The notes beneath the pieces are model-generated. The model saw only the letters and a list, made by a program, of their open reading frames with translations, did no database searches and was not told where the DNA came from. From Prolixibacteraceae bacterium (GTDB lineage: Bacteria; Bacteroidota; Bacteroidia; Bacteroidales; Prolixibacteraceae), in contig JAQUIJ010000003.1 in NCBI GenBank assembly GCA_028683385.1, forward strand, positions 124,001 through 188,000: a DNA stretch of 64,000 nt, given 5' to 3'. The position numbers and the translations under genes are program-made. Position 1 is the first letter of the stretch, and each line of letters opens with the position of its first letter. Shown here in pieces: positions 44,954-53,771 of this stretch.

Positions 44954-46078
44954 TTACGCTTTTTTCTTTTCTTCTTCTTTCACCTTCTTCGGATCAACTT
45001 TTTCACCTTTCACCTTATCCGCTTTGCTTAGCCCTTCTGTAATTTCGATGTTGATTCCATCAGAGATGCCAGTTTTAACCATCCGCTTTTCAAAGGTCTG
45101 TGGAATGGCTGTTTCAACTTCAACAAATGATGAGTCTTTTTCGAATTTCAGTAATCCTTCAGGAATAACCAGTACGCTGTCTTTTTTCTCCAAAACAATA
45201 TTGGCATTTGCACTGTAACCTGCGCGGATAAACTGATTTTCTTTCAGCACCACATTGGCTTTAATCTCGAACTGAATTGCTCCATTTTCTTCTTTCCCTT
45301 TCGGTGCAATATATTCCAGGATGGCACCAAATTTATCTTTCTCGATGGCACCAATTTCCAGTTCAATATTCATTCCTTCTTTGATTTTACCAACTTCGGT
45401 TTCGTCAACCTTGCCTTTAAAAATCATATCCTGCATATCGGCCACGGTACAAATGGCTGTTCCGTTGTTGAATGTGTTCGATTGAATAACCGAGTTTCCT
45501 TCTTTAATCGGTACGTCAAGCACCATTCCGTTTACAGTTGAACGAACAAGTGTATTAGTAGCGGTTGATGCCTTTTTTGTTACACCGTTTTTAATTAAAT
45601 CCAGATTATTTTCTGCAGCAGATAATTCTTCTTTGGATGAATCATAAGTTACCTTGGATCTTTTGTATTCTTCGTATGAAATTACTTTCTGATCGTACAA
45701 CTTTTGCTGGCGGTCGAAATCAATTTTAGCATCATCGGCACTTAATCTTGCCCGGTTTAAACGGTTCTCAGCATTATTCAGGTTTACCATGTCAGGGATA
45801 ATCTTGATTTTAGCTATCACCTGATCTTTTTTTACAAAGTCGCCGGCAACAACGTACAATTCATCAATAATTCCTGAAACCTGTGGTACAATTTCGATTT
45901 CTTTGCGTGGAACGACAGATCCGGTAGCAACAGTTTTACGAATTACGTTGGATACGAACGGATTTTTTGTTTCGTAAACGTCAGGTACTTTTTTCGATTT
46001 GGTATAGAGGAAGTAAATGGTACCTCCGAAAATTCCGACCAGGATTACAATTCCCAGGATTTTAAAAATTTTTCTCAT
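44954..46078 (-). CDS. Periplasmic efflux adaptor (MacA/HlyD type)
   Basis: A 374-residue membrane-fusion protein: one N-terminal membrane helix (about 5-25), a lipoyl-like segment (EIVPQVSGIIDELYVVAGDFVKKDQVIAKI as landmark, about 60-90), a helical hairpin (about 95-160), then beta-barrel domains, ending in a lysine/glutamate-rich tail (about 362-374). It links the inner-membrane ABC permeases to the TolC-type channel. It is followed by TolC at 99 bp and preceded by two permease genes. Such MacA-like adaptors serve macrolide, peptide or lipid export. Confidence 0.92.
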   Translation of the reverse strand: MRKIFKILGIVILVGIFGGTIYFLYTKSKKVPDVYETKNPFVSNVIRKTVATGSVVPRKEIEIVPQVSGIIDELYVVAGDFVKKDQVIAKIKIIPDMVNLNNAENRLNRARLSADDAKIDFDRQQKLYDQKVISYEEYKRSKVTYDSSKEELSAAENNLDLIKNGVTKKASTATNTLVRSTVNGMVLDVPIKEGNSVIQSNTFNNGTAICTVADMQDMIFKGKVDETEVGKIKEGMNIELEIGAIEKDKFGAILEYIAPKGKEENGAIQFEIKANVVLKENQFIRAGYSANANIVLEKKDSVLVIPEGLLKFEKDSSFVEVETAIPQTFEKRMVKTGISDGINIEITEGLSKADKVKGEKVDPKKVKEEEKKKA

Positions 46079-46136
46079 GATTTAGTTTTTTATATGTTTC
46101 TGTTTCTGATTATTATGTCATTAGTCGTTTGGAAAA

Positions 46137-46196
46137 AGTCATTAGTCATTCAGGAAAAGTAATTTTCCTTTTCTAAAGACAAATGACCTTTTCCTG
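46137..46196. repeat. AGTCATTAGTCATT repeat between efflux genes
   Basis: The 14-mer at 46137-46150 reappears at 59907-59920 and, reversed, at 59948-59961. Here it lies beside CAGGAAAAG (46151-46159), which pairs with CTTTTCCTG (46188-46196). An intergenic hairpin-type repeat; no coding. Confidence 0.45.
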
Positions 46197-46197
46197 A

Positions 46198-47457
46198 TTA
46201 TTCGTCTCTGATGGCATCAATTGGTTTGATACTGACCGCCCTTTTGGCTGGAATAAGGCCCGCAATAATTCCGGCGATAACAAGTACCGCCAGTGCGGAG
46301 AGTGCCATAGTGAGGTTGATTTCCGGATTGCGGAAGAACAATTTATCACCACCCCTCAGTAATATCTGATTCAAAATTTCGAGCACTCCAACCCCGAGCG
46401 ATAGCCCGATATATCCGGCCATTACAGTAAGGAATACGCTCTCAGCAACGATGTGTTTAATAACGGTTGCAGGCGTAGCGCCAATAGCTCGTTGGATACC
46501 GATTTCCTGTGTCCGTTCTTTAATGATAACCAACATGATGTTGCTAACTCCGATGACTCCGGCCAGAAGGGTTCCAATCCCAACGATCCAGGTTAGACCC
46601 TGAATACCCAGAAATAGCGCATTAAACTTGACGAATTCTTTCTCGATGTTGAACGATCCGATGGCCTGTTGGTCATCAGGTGCAATTTTGTGCCGCTCTT
46701 TCAGTAAGGTTTTTAGTTTTTCTTCCAGATCACTAACTTTTGTTCCTGGTTTTGAAGTTACCGAGAAGAAATATACCCTGTTACCGTAATTATAGGCTTT
46801 CCGCATGGTAGAGAATGGAATGATAATAGTTTCTTCTTTCTTTCCTCCACCAATATTGATGCGTGTTTCAGCATGAATAACTCCTACAACCTGAAAGTAA
46901 ACTCCACTTATTTTTAGGTATTGTCCTATCGGGTCTTCATCTTTCCCAAACATCACTTCAACAACCCGTTCGCCAATGTTGCAAACTTTTCGTTCCTGAA
47001 GCATGTCAATATCATTAATTAAACGTCCCTTGGCGGGAGTCCACCGGTCGATTTTAAAATAATCAGGATAATCGCCATAAACATTGAATGCTCCTGCTCG
47101 TTCACCCCGAATGGTATTGTTGCCCGCCTGCTGGTTTCCAAATAAACGTGGAGATAAGTATTCTACCTCTTTCACGTTGTCGCGGATATAATCAATATCG
47201 CTTGTTTCATAATTCCAGCGACGGCCGCGTTGAAATCCTTCATAAGGAACGCTGGTCCGTTCGGTCCAGAAGAATGCCGAGTTGGTTGCAAAAGCCCTTA
47301 CTCCATCAAGTACTCCATTTTCGAGTGCTTTGCCTGCCCCCGACATTACAATCAGCATGAAAATCCCCCAAAAAACACCAAAGGCAGTCATAAAGCTTCG
47401 CATCCGGTTTTTCTTCAGAGCACTGATTATTTCGCTCCATAAATCTAAATCAAACAT
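46198..47457 (-). CDS. MacB-type ABC transporter permease (second)
   Basis: A 419-residue inner-membrane permease of the MacB/LolC topology: helix 1 (about 20-42), a large periplasmic MacB-PCD domain (about 45-245), then three helices near the C-terminus (about 280-415). The start NRMRSFMTAFGVFWGIFML and the cytoplasmic loop with ERTQEIGIQRAIGATP (coupling to the ATPase, about 314-329) are typical. Clearly a paralogue of the preceding permease, with which it should form a heterodimer. Lies 17 bp after it. Confidence 0.92.
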   Translation of the reverse strand: MFDLDLWSEIISALKKNRMRSFMTAFGVFWGIFMLIVMSGAGKALENGVLDGVRAFATNSAFFWTERTSVPYEGFQRGRRWNYETSDIDYIRDNVKEVEYLSPRLFGNQQAGNNTIRGERAGAFNVYGDYPDYFKIDRWTPAKGRLINDIDMLQERKVCNIGERVVEVMFGKDEDPIGQYLKISGVYFQVVGVIHAETRINIGGGKKEETIIIPFSTMRKAYNYGNRVYFFSVTSKPGTKVSDLEEKLKTLLKERHKIAPDDQQAIGSFNIEKEFVKFNALFLGIQGLTWIVGIGTLLAGVIGVSNIMLVIIKERTQEIGIQRAIGATPATVIKHIVAESVFLTVMAGYIGLSLGVGVLEILNQILLRGGDKLFFRNPEINLTMALSALAVLVIAGIIAGLIPAKRAVSIKPIDAIRDE

Positions 47458-47474
47458 GATATTGCCTCCTCTTA

Positions 47475-48746
47475 TTATTCGTCGCGCAAGGCAACAATCG
47501 GTTTAATACTGGCAGCCCTTTTAGCTGGAATATATCCGGCGATTGCACCGGCAACAATCAGAAGCAAAGTGGAATAAACTGCGATATTAATGTCAACAGT
47601 TGGATTTAGGAAAATGGATTCACCCCGTTCTCCACCATTTGCTGCCGCCGCCGCTGCGGCATCGGCACCTTGTACCATGAAATAGTTGATCATCTCCATA
47701 AGTCCCGTTCCCAACACCAGACCAATATACCCGGCTATAGTAGTTATCATGATTGATTCGAGCAAAATCAGACCAATTACTGAAGACGGACTTGCACCGA
47801 TGGCTTTTCGGATTCCAATTTCTTTGGTGCGTTCTTTTACCACGATAAGCATAATGTTGCTAACACCGACGATTCCGGCAATTAAAGTTCCGATACCAAT
47901 TATCCAGATAAAGATTTTAATAGCCTGAAAGATTTTCATGGTCTGGATATAGTTTTCCAACTTATTGTATAAGCCTATCGCACCCTCGTCTTTTGGATCA
48001 AATTTATGTTGTTTGCCCAAAGCGTTTCTGATTTGTTCTTCGATGGCCTGGCTTTCTTCAAGAGTAGTCGCGTTTATTGTAAGCGCCAGGTTGTGAAGCT
48101 TATTCGAGCCGCTAAAAATCATTTGGGCTGTGGAAAGTGGCATGTAAGCATTCCGGTTCTGAGTTGATCCGGGCTCGGAGCAAATACCCACTACTTTAAA
48201 AGGTACCATATTTACATTCACATACTCGCCTAAAGCAACTGAATCCTTGAAAAGAGCAGTCTTAATATCAGCACCAATAACTACAACTTTTCTTTTTTGG
48301 ATGATATCAAGGTCGTTTATGAACCGACCTTCATTCAGAATAAGGTTTTCAACGTCCTTTAGGGCAGGCTGACAGGTGATAGTGGTGTATTCGCCCGATT
48401 CCTTTAAGTAGGAATAGCGGGTATTACCCATAAAATAACGGCCCGATGATACTCCAACTCCTGGAACTTTTTGAACAATTTCCTGATCATCATTATGAAA
48501 TTGGATGGGGCGACCACTTTTCATTCCTTCATAAGGTATGGTTGTTTCCCCGCGCCAAATCCACATGGCATTTACTGCATCGTTCATGAAATTGTTGGCA
48601 ACTCCGTTGCTTAACCCGTTTCCAGAACCCAGCAAAATCATCAGCATGAAAATTCCCCAGGCCACAGAAAAGCCGGTGAGGAAAGTCCGCATCTTATTTT
48701 TTTTGATGGTGGCAAAAATTTCCTGCCATTTGTCGATATCAAACAT
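47475..48746 (-). CDS. MacB-type ABC transporter permease (first), with poly-alanine loop
   Basis: A 423-residue paralogue of the next permease with the same four-helix plan and the KERTKEIGIRKAIGASP coupling loop. It overlaps the ATPase gene by eight bases. A seven-alanine run (ADAAAAAAANGG, encoded around 47641-47670) sits in the last periplasmic loop, replacing a short GGDK in the paralogue; this GCN-repeat tract could vary in length. Together with the ATPase this makes an asymmetric ABC-type machine for periplasmic export through the adaptor and TolC. Confidence 0.92.
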   Translation of the reverse strand: MFDIDKWQEIFATIKKNKMRTFLTGFSVAWGIFMLMILLGSGNGLSNGVANNFMNDAVNAMWIWRGETTIPYEGMKSGRPIQFHNDDQEIVQKVPGVGVSSGRYFMGNTRYSYLKESGEYTTITCQPALKDVENLILNEGRFINDLDIIQKRKVVVIGADIKTALFKDSVALGEYVNVNMVPFKVVGICSEPGSTQNRNAYMPLSTAQMIFSGSNKLHNLALTINATTLEESQAIEEQIRNALGKQHKFDPKDEGAIGLYNKLENYIQTMKIFQAIKIFIWIIGIGTLIAGIVGVSNIMLIVVKERTKEIGIRKAIGASPSSVIGLILLESIMITTIAGYIGLVLGTGLMEMINYFMVQGADAAAAAAANGGERGESIFLNPTVDINIAVYSTLLLIVAGAIAGYIPAKRAASIKPIVALRDE

Positions 48747-49482
48747 AGCTTGGGATTTGAGCGGCTTCTAACCCATGTGTGTATTCTTTCTGGAACTGTT
48801 TCAGTTCGCCGTTGCGGATGATTTCGTGAATCAACCCATCCTTGAGTCGGATAATCTGGTTGGTCATTGCAGCAATGTCGTGTTCGTGGGTAACAATGAT
48901 TACGGTGATGCCGTCATCATTTACCTTTTTCAGGATATCCATTACTTCATATGAAGTTGCTGAATCCAATGCTCCGGTTGGTTCGTCAGCCAAAATAATT
49001 TTTGGTTGAGAAATGAGAGCACGTGCAATGGCCACACGTTGTTTCTGACCTCCTGACATTTCGTTTGGCATGTGGTTAGCCCAATCTTTCAACCCCAGTT
49101 TTTCGAGATATTCCAGCGCAATCTGGTTGCGTTTTTTGCGTGGTACACCTTTGTAGTAAAGAGGCAGAGCCACATTTTCCATGGCATTTTTAAACGAAAT
49201 CAGGTTAAACGATTGAAATATAAAACCAACCAAATCATTGCGATATTTGGCGGCTTTCTTTTCGCTCATGTTTTGGATCAGGTTACCTGACAAATGATAA
49301 GTTCCACTGTCGTAATTGTCGAGCATACCTAAAATGTTCAGAAGAGTTGATTTTCCGGAACCGGAAGAACCCATGATGGAAACAAAATCGCCCTGCTCAA
49401 TTTGTAGGTCTATGCCTTTCAGAACATGGAGACTGTTGCTTCCCATTACATAGGATTTGTTAATGTTGTTTAATCTAATCAT
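48739..49482 (-). CDS. MacB/LolD-type ABC ATPase
   Basis: A 247-residue cytoplasmic ATPase. Walker A GSSGSGKST (about 39-47), Q-loop FQSFNLI, signature SGGQKQRVAIARAL (about 143-156), Walker B ILADEPTGALD and the H-loop VTHEHD are all present. The closest functional class is MacB/LolD/FtsE-like export ATPases. First gene of the five-gene operon, followed with an eight-base overlap by the first permease. Promoter must lie in the 331-bp region upstream. Confidence 0.95.
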   Translation of the reverse strand: MIRLNNINKSYVMGSNSLHVLKGIDLQIEQGDFVSIMGSSGSGKSTLLNILGMLDNYDSGTYHLSGNLIQNMSEKKAAKYRNDLVGFIFQSFNLISFKNAMENVALPLYYKGVPRKKRNQIALEYLEKLGLKDWANHMPNEMSGGQKQRVAIARALISQPKIILADEPTGALDSATSYEVMDILKKVNDDGITVIIVTHEHDIAAMTNQIIRLKDGLIHEIIRNGELKQFQKEYTHGLEAAQIPSYV

Positions 49483-49813
49483 GGCTTTGTTTTCTGTTAG
49501 TTTTCTAATGTCAAAATTCAGAATTACTGTTGGCTTTGTGCTACTTTTTTCGATGAATGGCCGATTTTTTCCTGTAAATAGATTAAATCATCAGTTTTAC
49601 TCAATTTAACAGGACTTTAATACCCTTTGTAAAGGCCTGATTTTCTAATCGGCATTCTGTTTCTGTTTTTTGTTTACAATGTAATAAGACGGCTAGCCAG
49701 GCGATTCGTTACAAGAATTAACGTTTTTTGGAAAAAAAATCCTTCCCATCTTGACCCTCTGGTAATGATGAACGGATTTAAGTGTTTAATTAAGTGATAA
49801 TTAATTGTATTAT
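49483..49813. other. Intergenic region before the efflux operon
   Basis: About 330 bp. It should hold the minus-strand promoter of the efflux operon and the end of the lar transcript. I see no hairpin with a clear T-run, no gene and no confident promoter; several A/T tracts only. Confidence 0.4.
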
Positions 49814-50518
49814 TTACCAACCGAAGAAATGCATGCCCAAGCCAGCAATCAAAATTACAAGACCCGCAATCAGGTGCATGTATTTTTCTTTGGATTTAAA
49901 CTTCAGGAAGGATGAACCAAGATGTCCGAGATAAACAATGAACATCATGGTGGCTATGGTGGTAATTCCGAAGAAAAGGGCAACGGAAGCAATTCCGGCA
50001 GAGCTGCTTTGTACTGCTGGAATAAACAACATGGGGATTAATACTTCGCAGGGCCCAAAAACAAAAATGATAAACAAAACCCAGGGAGTTAATTTGGTTT
50101 CATCAACTTTTTCTTCCAATCCGTGGCTAACCTGATGCTTAATTTCACGAAGATTTTTGGGGATCAAAAAATTTGGCAGATGATGATGGCCTCCATTTTT
50201 CAGAAACTTATAAAAACCATAAATCGAATAGGCCAGACCAAAGGCAATCAGAAGCAATGCAACCATGTCACCTCTGAATTCCTCTATAAAAGTTAGTTTA
50301 TTTAAACTGATTCCTAAAGCAATCCCAACAAGTCCGATTACGACAGAACCTCCCACATGGCCAACTCCTGAAATAAAAGTGATCCACATGGTTTTGGGTA
50401 CGCTCCAGTTTCTTGCTTTGCTCAAAACAATAAATGGCAAATAATGATCGGGACCCAAAGCTGTATGGATAAATCCGAGTGAAGCTGCGGTGAGGGAAAG
50501 TAAGATCAGTTCGTTCAT
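49814..50518 (-). CDS. Nickel-permease-like (NicO/UreH) membrane protein of the lar operon
   Basis: A 234-residue protein with about six membrane helices. The first has HTALGPDHYLPF (about 18-29), reminiscent of the histidine/aspartate motif of nickel/cobalt permeases, and the second has GVGHVGGSVVIG, matching the second histidine motif of NicO/UreH relatives. A histidine-rich loop (GGHHHLP, about 109-115) faces the cytoplasm or periplasm. Some databases place such proteins with TauE/SafE exporters. It ends the operon just 9 bp after larB, and LarB, LarC and LarE need nickel, so nickel import is the best inference; transport is not proven. Confidence 0.72.
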   Translation of the reverse strand: MNELILLSLTAASLGFIHTALGPDHYLPFIVLSKARNWSVPKTMWITFISGVGHVGGSVVIGLVGIALGISLNKLTFIEEFRGDMVALLLIAFGLAYSIYGFYKFLKNGGHHHLPNFLIPKNLREIKHQVSHGLEEKVDETKLTPWVLFIIFVFGPCEVLIPMLFIPAVQSSSAGIASVALFFGITTIATMMFIVYLGHLGSSFLKFKSKEKYMHLIAGLVILIAGLGMHFFGW

Positions 50519-50527
50519 TTTTGAAAT

Positions 50528-51265
50528 CTATAATTTGTTGATCAGGGAGGCCTGACAGGCAGCACCGAAACCATTGTCGATATTAACAACCGAAACGCCG
50601 CTGGCACAACTGTTCAGCATCGATAGCAGCGCAGATAATCCCTGGAAGTTGGCGCCGTATCCAATGCTGGTTGGTACGCCAATAACCGGTTTATCCACCA
50701 AGCCGCCAACCACGCTTGCCAAGGCACCTTCCATGCCGGCAACAACAATAATAACCCTTGCATTCCGGATGAGGTCGAGTTTATTGAAAAGCCGGTGTAT
50801 TCCTGCAACCCCAACATCATAAACGGTTACCACTTCGTTGTTCAGAAACCGAGCCGTTTCGACCGCCTCTTCGGCTACCGGGAGGTCCGAGGTTCCGGCA
50901 GAAACAACTGCGATATATCCTTTCCCTGAAATTTCTTCTTTATGTTTGTAAACAATCGTTCTGGCCAATGGATTATAAACCGCATCAGGTACAACCGTTT
51001 TAACGGCCTCGTAGATTTCGGAGGTGGCGCGGGTTGCCAGTATATCAATGCCTTTGTTGAACATCCGTTCGGCAATCAAACGCACTTGTTCGGTAGTTTT
51101 CCCTGAAGCATAAATCACTTCAGGCAATCCGGTGCGATGCTTGCGGTCGGTATCAATGGTTGCAAAACCCATTTCCTCAATGCCCTGTTTGGTGAAATGC
51201 GAGAGCGCTTCCACCAAATCCATTTCGCCGTGTTTGTATTTCTCGAGGATGTCCTGGATATTCAT
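50528..51265 (-). CDS. larB: Nickel-pincer cofactor synthase LarB (carboxylase)
   Basis: LarB carboxylates and hydrolyses nicotinic acid adenine dinucleotide to start synthesis of the nickel-pincer nucleotide (NPN). The 245-residue protein has a PurE-like C-terminal domain with VSAGTSDLPVAEEA, VAGMEGALASVVGGL and PTSIGYGANFQG. C220 (NSCASGV) stands where the reactive cysteine C221 of the Lactiplantibacillus enzyme is. Its start is one base from the end of larC; the permease follows 9 bp later. Length is usual. Confidence 0.94.
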   Translation of the reverse strand: MNIQDILEKYKHGEMDLVEALSHFTKQGIEEMGFATIDTDRKHRTGLPEVIYASGKTTEQVRLIAERMFNKGIDILATRATSEIYEAVKTVVPDAVYNPLARTIVYKHKEEISGKGYIAVVSAGTSDLPVAEEAVETARFLNNEVVTVYDVGVAGIHRLFNKLDLIRNARVIIVVAGMEGALASVVGGLVDKPVIGVPTSIGYGANFQGLSALLSMLNSCASGVSVVNIDNGFGAACQASLINKL

Positions 51266-51266
51266 A

Positions 51267-52439
51267 TTATCGGCTTTTCGAAATGATTTTTTCTACTTCA
51301 TTTAGACTGAGTCCATGCTCATTTGCCAGTTTCTTCAGATCCTCAAATTCAGGTTTGAACCGAATTTCTTTTCCCTGAAAATAACTACATTTTACCCGTA
51401 CTTTTCCCAACTCTGTTTCAATTTCTTTTTCCTGACGTTCAAGAACCGTTTTGGTAACCGGATACTCGCGAAGCCCAATGGTGGTGCTGTTGTTGAAGAT
51501 GATAGCTTTCATCTCAGGAACAATATTCTTGCTGCATAAAACCGAAAGCATGTTTGCTGGTCTCGATTTTTTCATGATAATTGGCGTCAAAAACACATCA
51601 CTGGCACCTGCATTAAAGAGCGTGGCGAAAAGATGATCGTACCATTCCGGGTTCATATCGTCAATGTTGCATTCGAGCATCCATGCTTCTTCAAGTCTTG
51701 TATTGTCAGTATTTTCGCCACTTTCCGAAAGGTAAGCCCGAAGCACATTGGGAACTTCAGAAACATCGCGTTGCCCGATTCCATAGGCAGTTTTTTGTAT
51801 TGGGAAATTGATTTGACCAGTGAATTCATCAACCGTGGCAACCAGAATAGCCGCACCCGTTGGCGTAGTGGCTTCGTGCTGAACCAATCCGGTTTTAACG
51901 GGCACATTCTGAACAATCAACGCGGTAGCCGGAGCCGGAACTGGCATGATACCATGCGCACATTTCACCATTCCGCCGCCCAATTGAATGGGCGAAGACA
52001 TCACTTTGTCCACTTTCAGGTAATCGAGGCAAATGGCTGCACCAACAATGTCGGCAATTGAATCCAACGCGCCAACTTCATGAAAATGTACGCGCTCTTT
52101 GCTGATGTCATGAACCTTACCTTCGGCGACAGCGATGAGGTCAAATATTTTTAACGATAGGATTTTGACTTCAGGAGAAAGCGTGCTTTGATTGACCAAT
52201 TCTTCCACATGCCGCAAATGACGGTGTTTCTCATTTTCCGGATTTTCAATCACTACGGTTGCTTTGGTTCCTGAAATTCCCCGACGGATGTCTTTTTGAA
52301 TCTCCAGGTGAAAACCTTCAATATTTAATTTCTGAAGTTCTGCAATCAAATAGTCCGGATCGACACCCAGATCAATCATGGCGCCCAGATTCATATCTCC
52401 GCTGATTCCGGCAAAGCAATCGTAATACAATATTCTCAT
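51267..52439 (-). CDS. larC: Nickel insertion protein LarC, single uninterrupted frame
   Basis: LarC puts nickel into the pincer nucleotide in the last step, at the cost of CTP. The 390-residue protein has MRILYYDCFAGISGDMNLGAM, HFHEVGALDSIADIVGA, and ATPTGAAIL. In Lactiplantibacillus plantarum larC is split into larC1 and larC2 joined by programmed frameshift; here it is one continuous frame. It begins two bases after larE and ends one base before larB. Confidence 0.95.
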   Translation of the reverse strand: MRILYYDCFAGISGDMNLGAMIDLGVDPDYLIAELQKLNIEGFHLEIQKDIRRGISGTKATVVIENPENEKHRHLRHVEELVNQSTLSPEVKILSLKIFDLIAVAEGKVHDISKERVHFHEVGALDSIADIVGAAICLDYLKVDKVMSSPIQLGGGMVKCAHGIMPVPAPATALIVQNVPVKTGLVQHEATTPTGAAILVATVDEFTGQINFPIQKTAYGIGQRDVSEVPNVLRAYLSESGENTDNTRLEEAWMLECNIDDMNPEWYDHLFATLFNAGASDVFLTPIIMKKSRPANMLSVLCSKNIVPEMKAIIFNNSTTIGLREYPVTKTVLERQEKEIETELGKVRVKCSYFQGKEIRFKPEFEDLKKLANEHGLSLNEVEKIISKSR

Positions 52440-52441
52440 AT

Positions 52442-53281
52442 CTAGTTATTTTTTAATTCTGATTTGTTTAATACCCTGTTCATTTTTCCTGAAACCAAAC
52501 CTTCTTCATCAATTTCCACGCGTGCAAATCCAAGTTTTTTGATGTCATTGTAAACTTTGTCCTTGATTGCCAGAAGTTTTTCCAGATCTTCTTGCTGAAC
52601 TTCAATTCGGCCAAAGGTTCCAAAGTGGCGAACCCTAACATCTTCAAAACCATAGCTATTCAAAATATCTTCAGCAGCCTCAATTTGCTTGAGTTTTTCG
52701 AGCGTTACAGCCTGATTATATGGAATGCGCGAACTCAGGCAGGGGCTGGCAGGCTTGTTCCAATTGGGTAAATTGAAATGGCGTGCGATTTCACGAATTT
52801 CTTCTTTGGAGACTTTACAATCGACAAGTGGAGAAGTTACCAGATTTTTTTTTGCAGCATCAATTCCTGGCCGGTAGTCGCCTAAATCGTCGTAATTGGT
52901 GCCGCTTAAAACCTCAAATCCCGGATATTCTTTCTCTATTTCCTGAAGGTCGTGAAACAGGTGATCTTTGCAAAAGAAACAGCGGTTGATTGGGTTTTCG
53001 TTGTAGTTTGAATCGCTCAGTTCATCGGTTTTAATCACACGAAGCTGAATGTCAAATTCTTCACAGAACGATTGAGCCAGATTGAAATCTTTATTCTTCA
53101 GGCTTTCTGAATTGGAAATGACACCAATCGCATTTTCCATCCCCTGAAATTTTCGGGCCAGATAAAGCACTAAAGTAGAATCGATTCCTCCGGAAAAGGC
53201 AACAATAGAGCCTTTTCGCTGTTTGAACCAGTTTTCAAGCAACTGGAGTTTTTCGTTTAGAGCTGGACTTAGTTCGTTCAT
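52442..53281 (-). CDS. larE: LarE sulfur transferase (sacrificial-cysteine type)
   Basis: LarE activates the NPN precursor by adenylation and gives up sulfur from a cysteine. The 279-residue protein has the PP-loop SGGIDST (30-36), the NRCFFCK motif (99-105), and C181 in KPASPCLSSR at the position of the sulfur-donating C176 of the Lactiplantibacillus enzyme. The extra cysteines that hold a 4Fe-4S cluster in other LarE forms are not seen, so it is probably the one-turnover type. First gene of larECB-permease. A repeat shared with nikR lies right before its start. Confidence 0.93.
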   Translation of the reverse strand: MNELSPALNEKLQLLENWFKQRKGSIVAFSGGIDSTLVLYLARKFQGMENAIGVISNSESLKNKDFNLAQSFCEEFDIQLRVIKTDELSDSNYNENPINRCFFCKDHLFHDLQEIEKEYPGFEVLSGTNYDDLGDYRPGIDAAKKNLVTSPLVDCKVSKEEIREIARHFNLPNWNKPASPCLSSRIPYNQAVTLEKLKQIEAAEDILNSYGFEDVRVRHFGTFGRIEVQQEDLEKLLAIKDKVYNDIKKLGFARVEIDEEGLVSGKMNRVLNKSELKNN

Positions 53282-53291
53282 GTTATGTGCT

Positions 53292-53317
53292 TGTTACTTT
53301 AATTCTAATTCGTGTTA
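53292..53317 (-). promoter_or_regulatory. Predicted operator before larE
   Basis: Direct repeats TGTTAC start at 53292 and 53313 (plus strand), 21 bp apart, with another TGTTAT at 53281. Read toward larE: TAACACGAATTAG, then a variable part and AAAGTAACA. Twenty-three of 26 positions match the site before nikR. It lies in the nikR-larE gap. Confidence 0.62.
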
Positions 53318-53334
53318 CTGTTCAGGTAAAAAAA

Positions 53335-53736
53335 TTATTCGGTTTTACTCATGATCAGTTTACCATGCTGAATACCTTTAATCCCAATAAGCTTGTCAGA
53401 AAGTTCAGTCAGTCGGCGTGACGCGCCTTTCACCGCAATAATCTCCATGCAATTTTGCTCGCTCAGATTAAATTGTTGAACGCCAATTACTACATCGCGA
53501 TACTGTAATTGAAGTTCTGCAGATCGGGTGCGAATTTCAGGTTTCTGGCTGCCGTAAACCATTACCACTGCGCCTGCAACCAAATTGTCGCATTTCCATT
53601 TCTGCTCAACCAGGTTTTTCTCGATCAGGTAGCGAATTGCCTGCGACCGGTTCGAAAAATTGTTTTCGGTTACATACTGATCTAATGCGGTGAGCAGCTC
53701 TTCTTCCAACGAAACGCCAAAGCGTGAAACAGCCAT
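53335..53736 (-). CDS. NikR-like ribbon-helix-helix regulator lacking the nickel histidines
   Basis: A 133-residue regulator. Residues 1-50 are a ribbon-helix-helix DNA-binding domain (FGVSLEEELLTALDQ, NRSQAIRYL). The C-terminal half is the ACT-like tetramer domain of NikR (NCMEIIAVKG, GIQHGKL). In E. coli NikR nickel is held by H76, H87, H89 and C95; aligned here these are L77, Q88, N90 and C96. Only the cysteine remains, so classical nickel binding looks unlikely. It is directly upstream of larE with an almost identical site in front of each gene, so it should regulate itself and the lar operon. The inducer is open: nickel by other residues, or another ligand. Confidence 0.88.
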   Translation of the reverse strand: MAVSRFGVSLEEELLTALDQYVTENNFSNRSQAIRYLIEKNLVEQKWKCDNLVAGAVVMVYGSQKPEIRTRSAELQLQYRDVVIGVQQFNLSEQNCMEIIAVKGASRRLTELSDKLIGIKGIQHGKLIMSKTE

Positions 53737-53737
53737 G

Positions 53738-53763
53738 TGTTACTTTTTTACTAATTCGTGTTA
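53738..53763 (-). promoter_or_regulatory. Predicted NikR-like operator before nikR
   Basis: TGTTAC at 53738 and TGTTAT at 53759 (plus strand), again 21 bp apart, with the same TAACACGAATTAG core as before larE. It lies between the predicted transcription start and the ATG, a position that suits repression. Confidence 0.62.
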
Positions 53764-53771
53764 TTTTGGAT

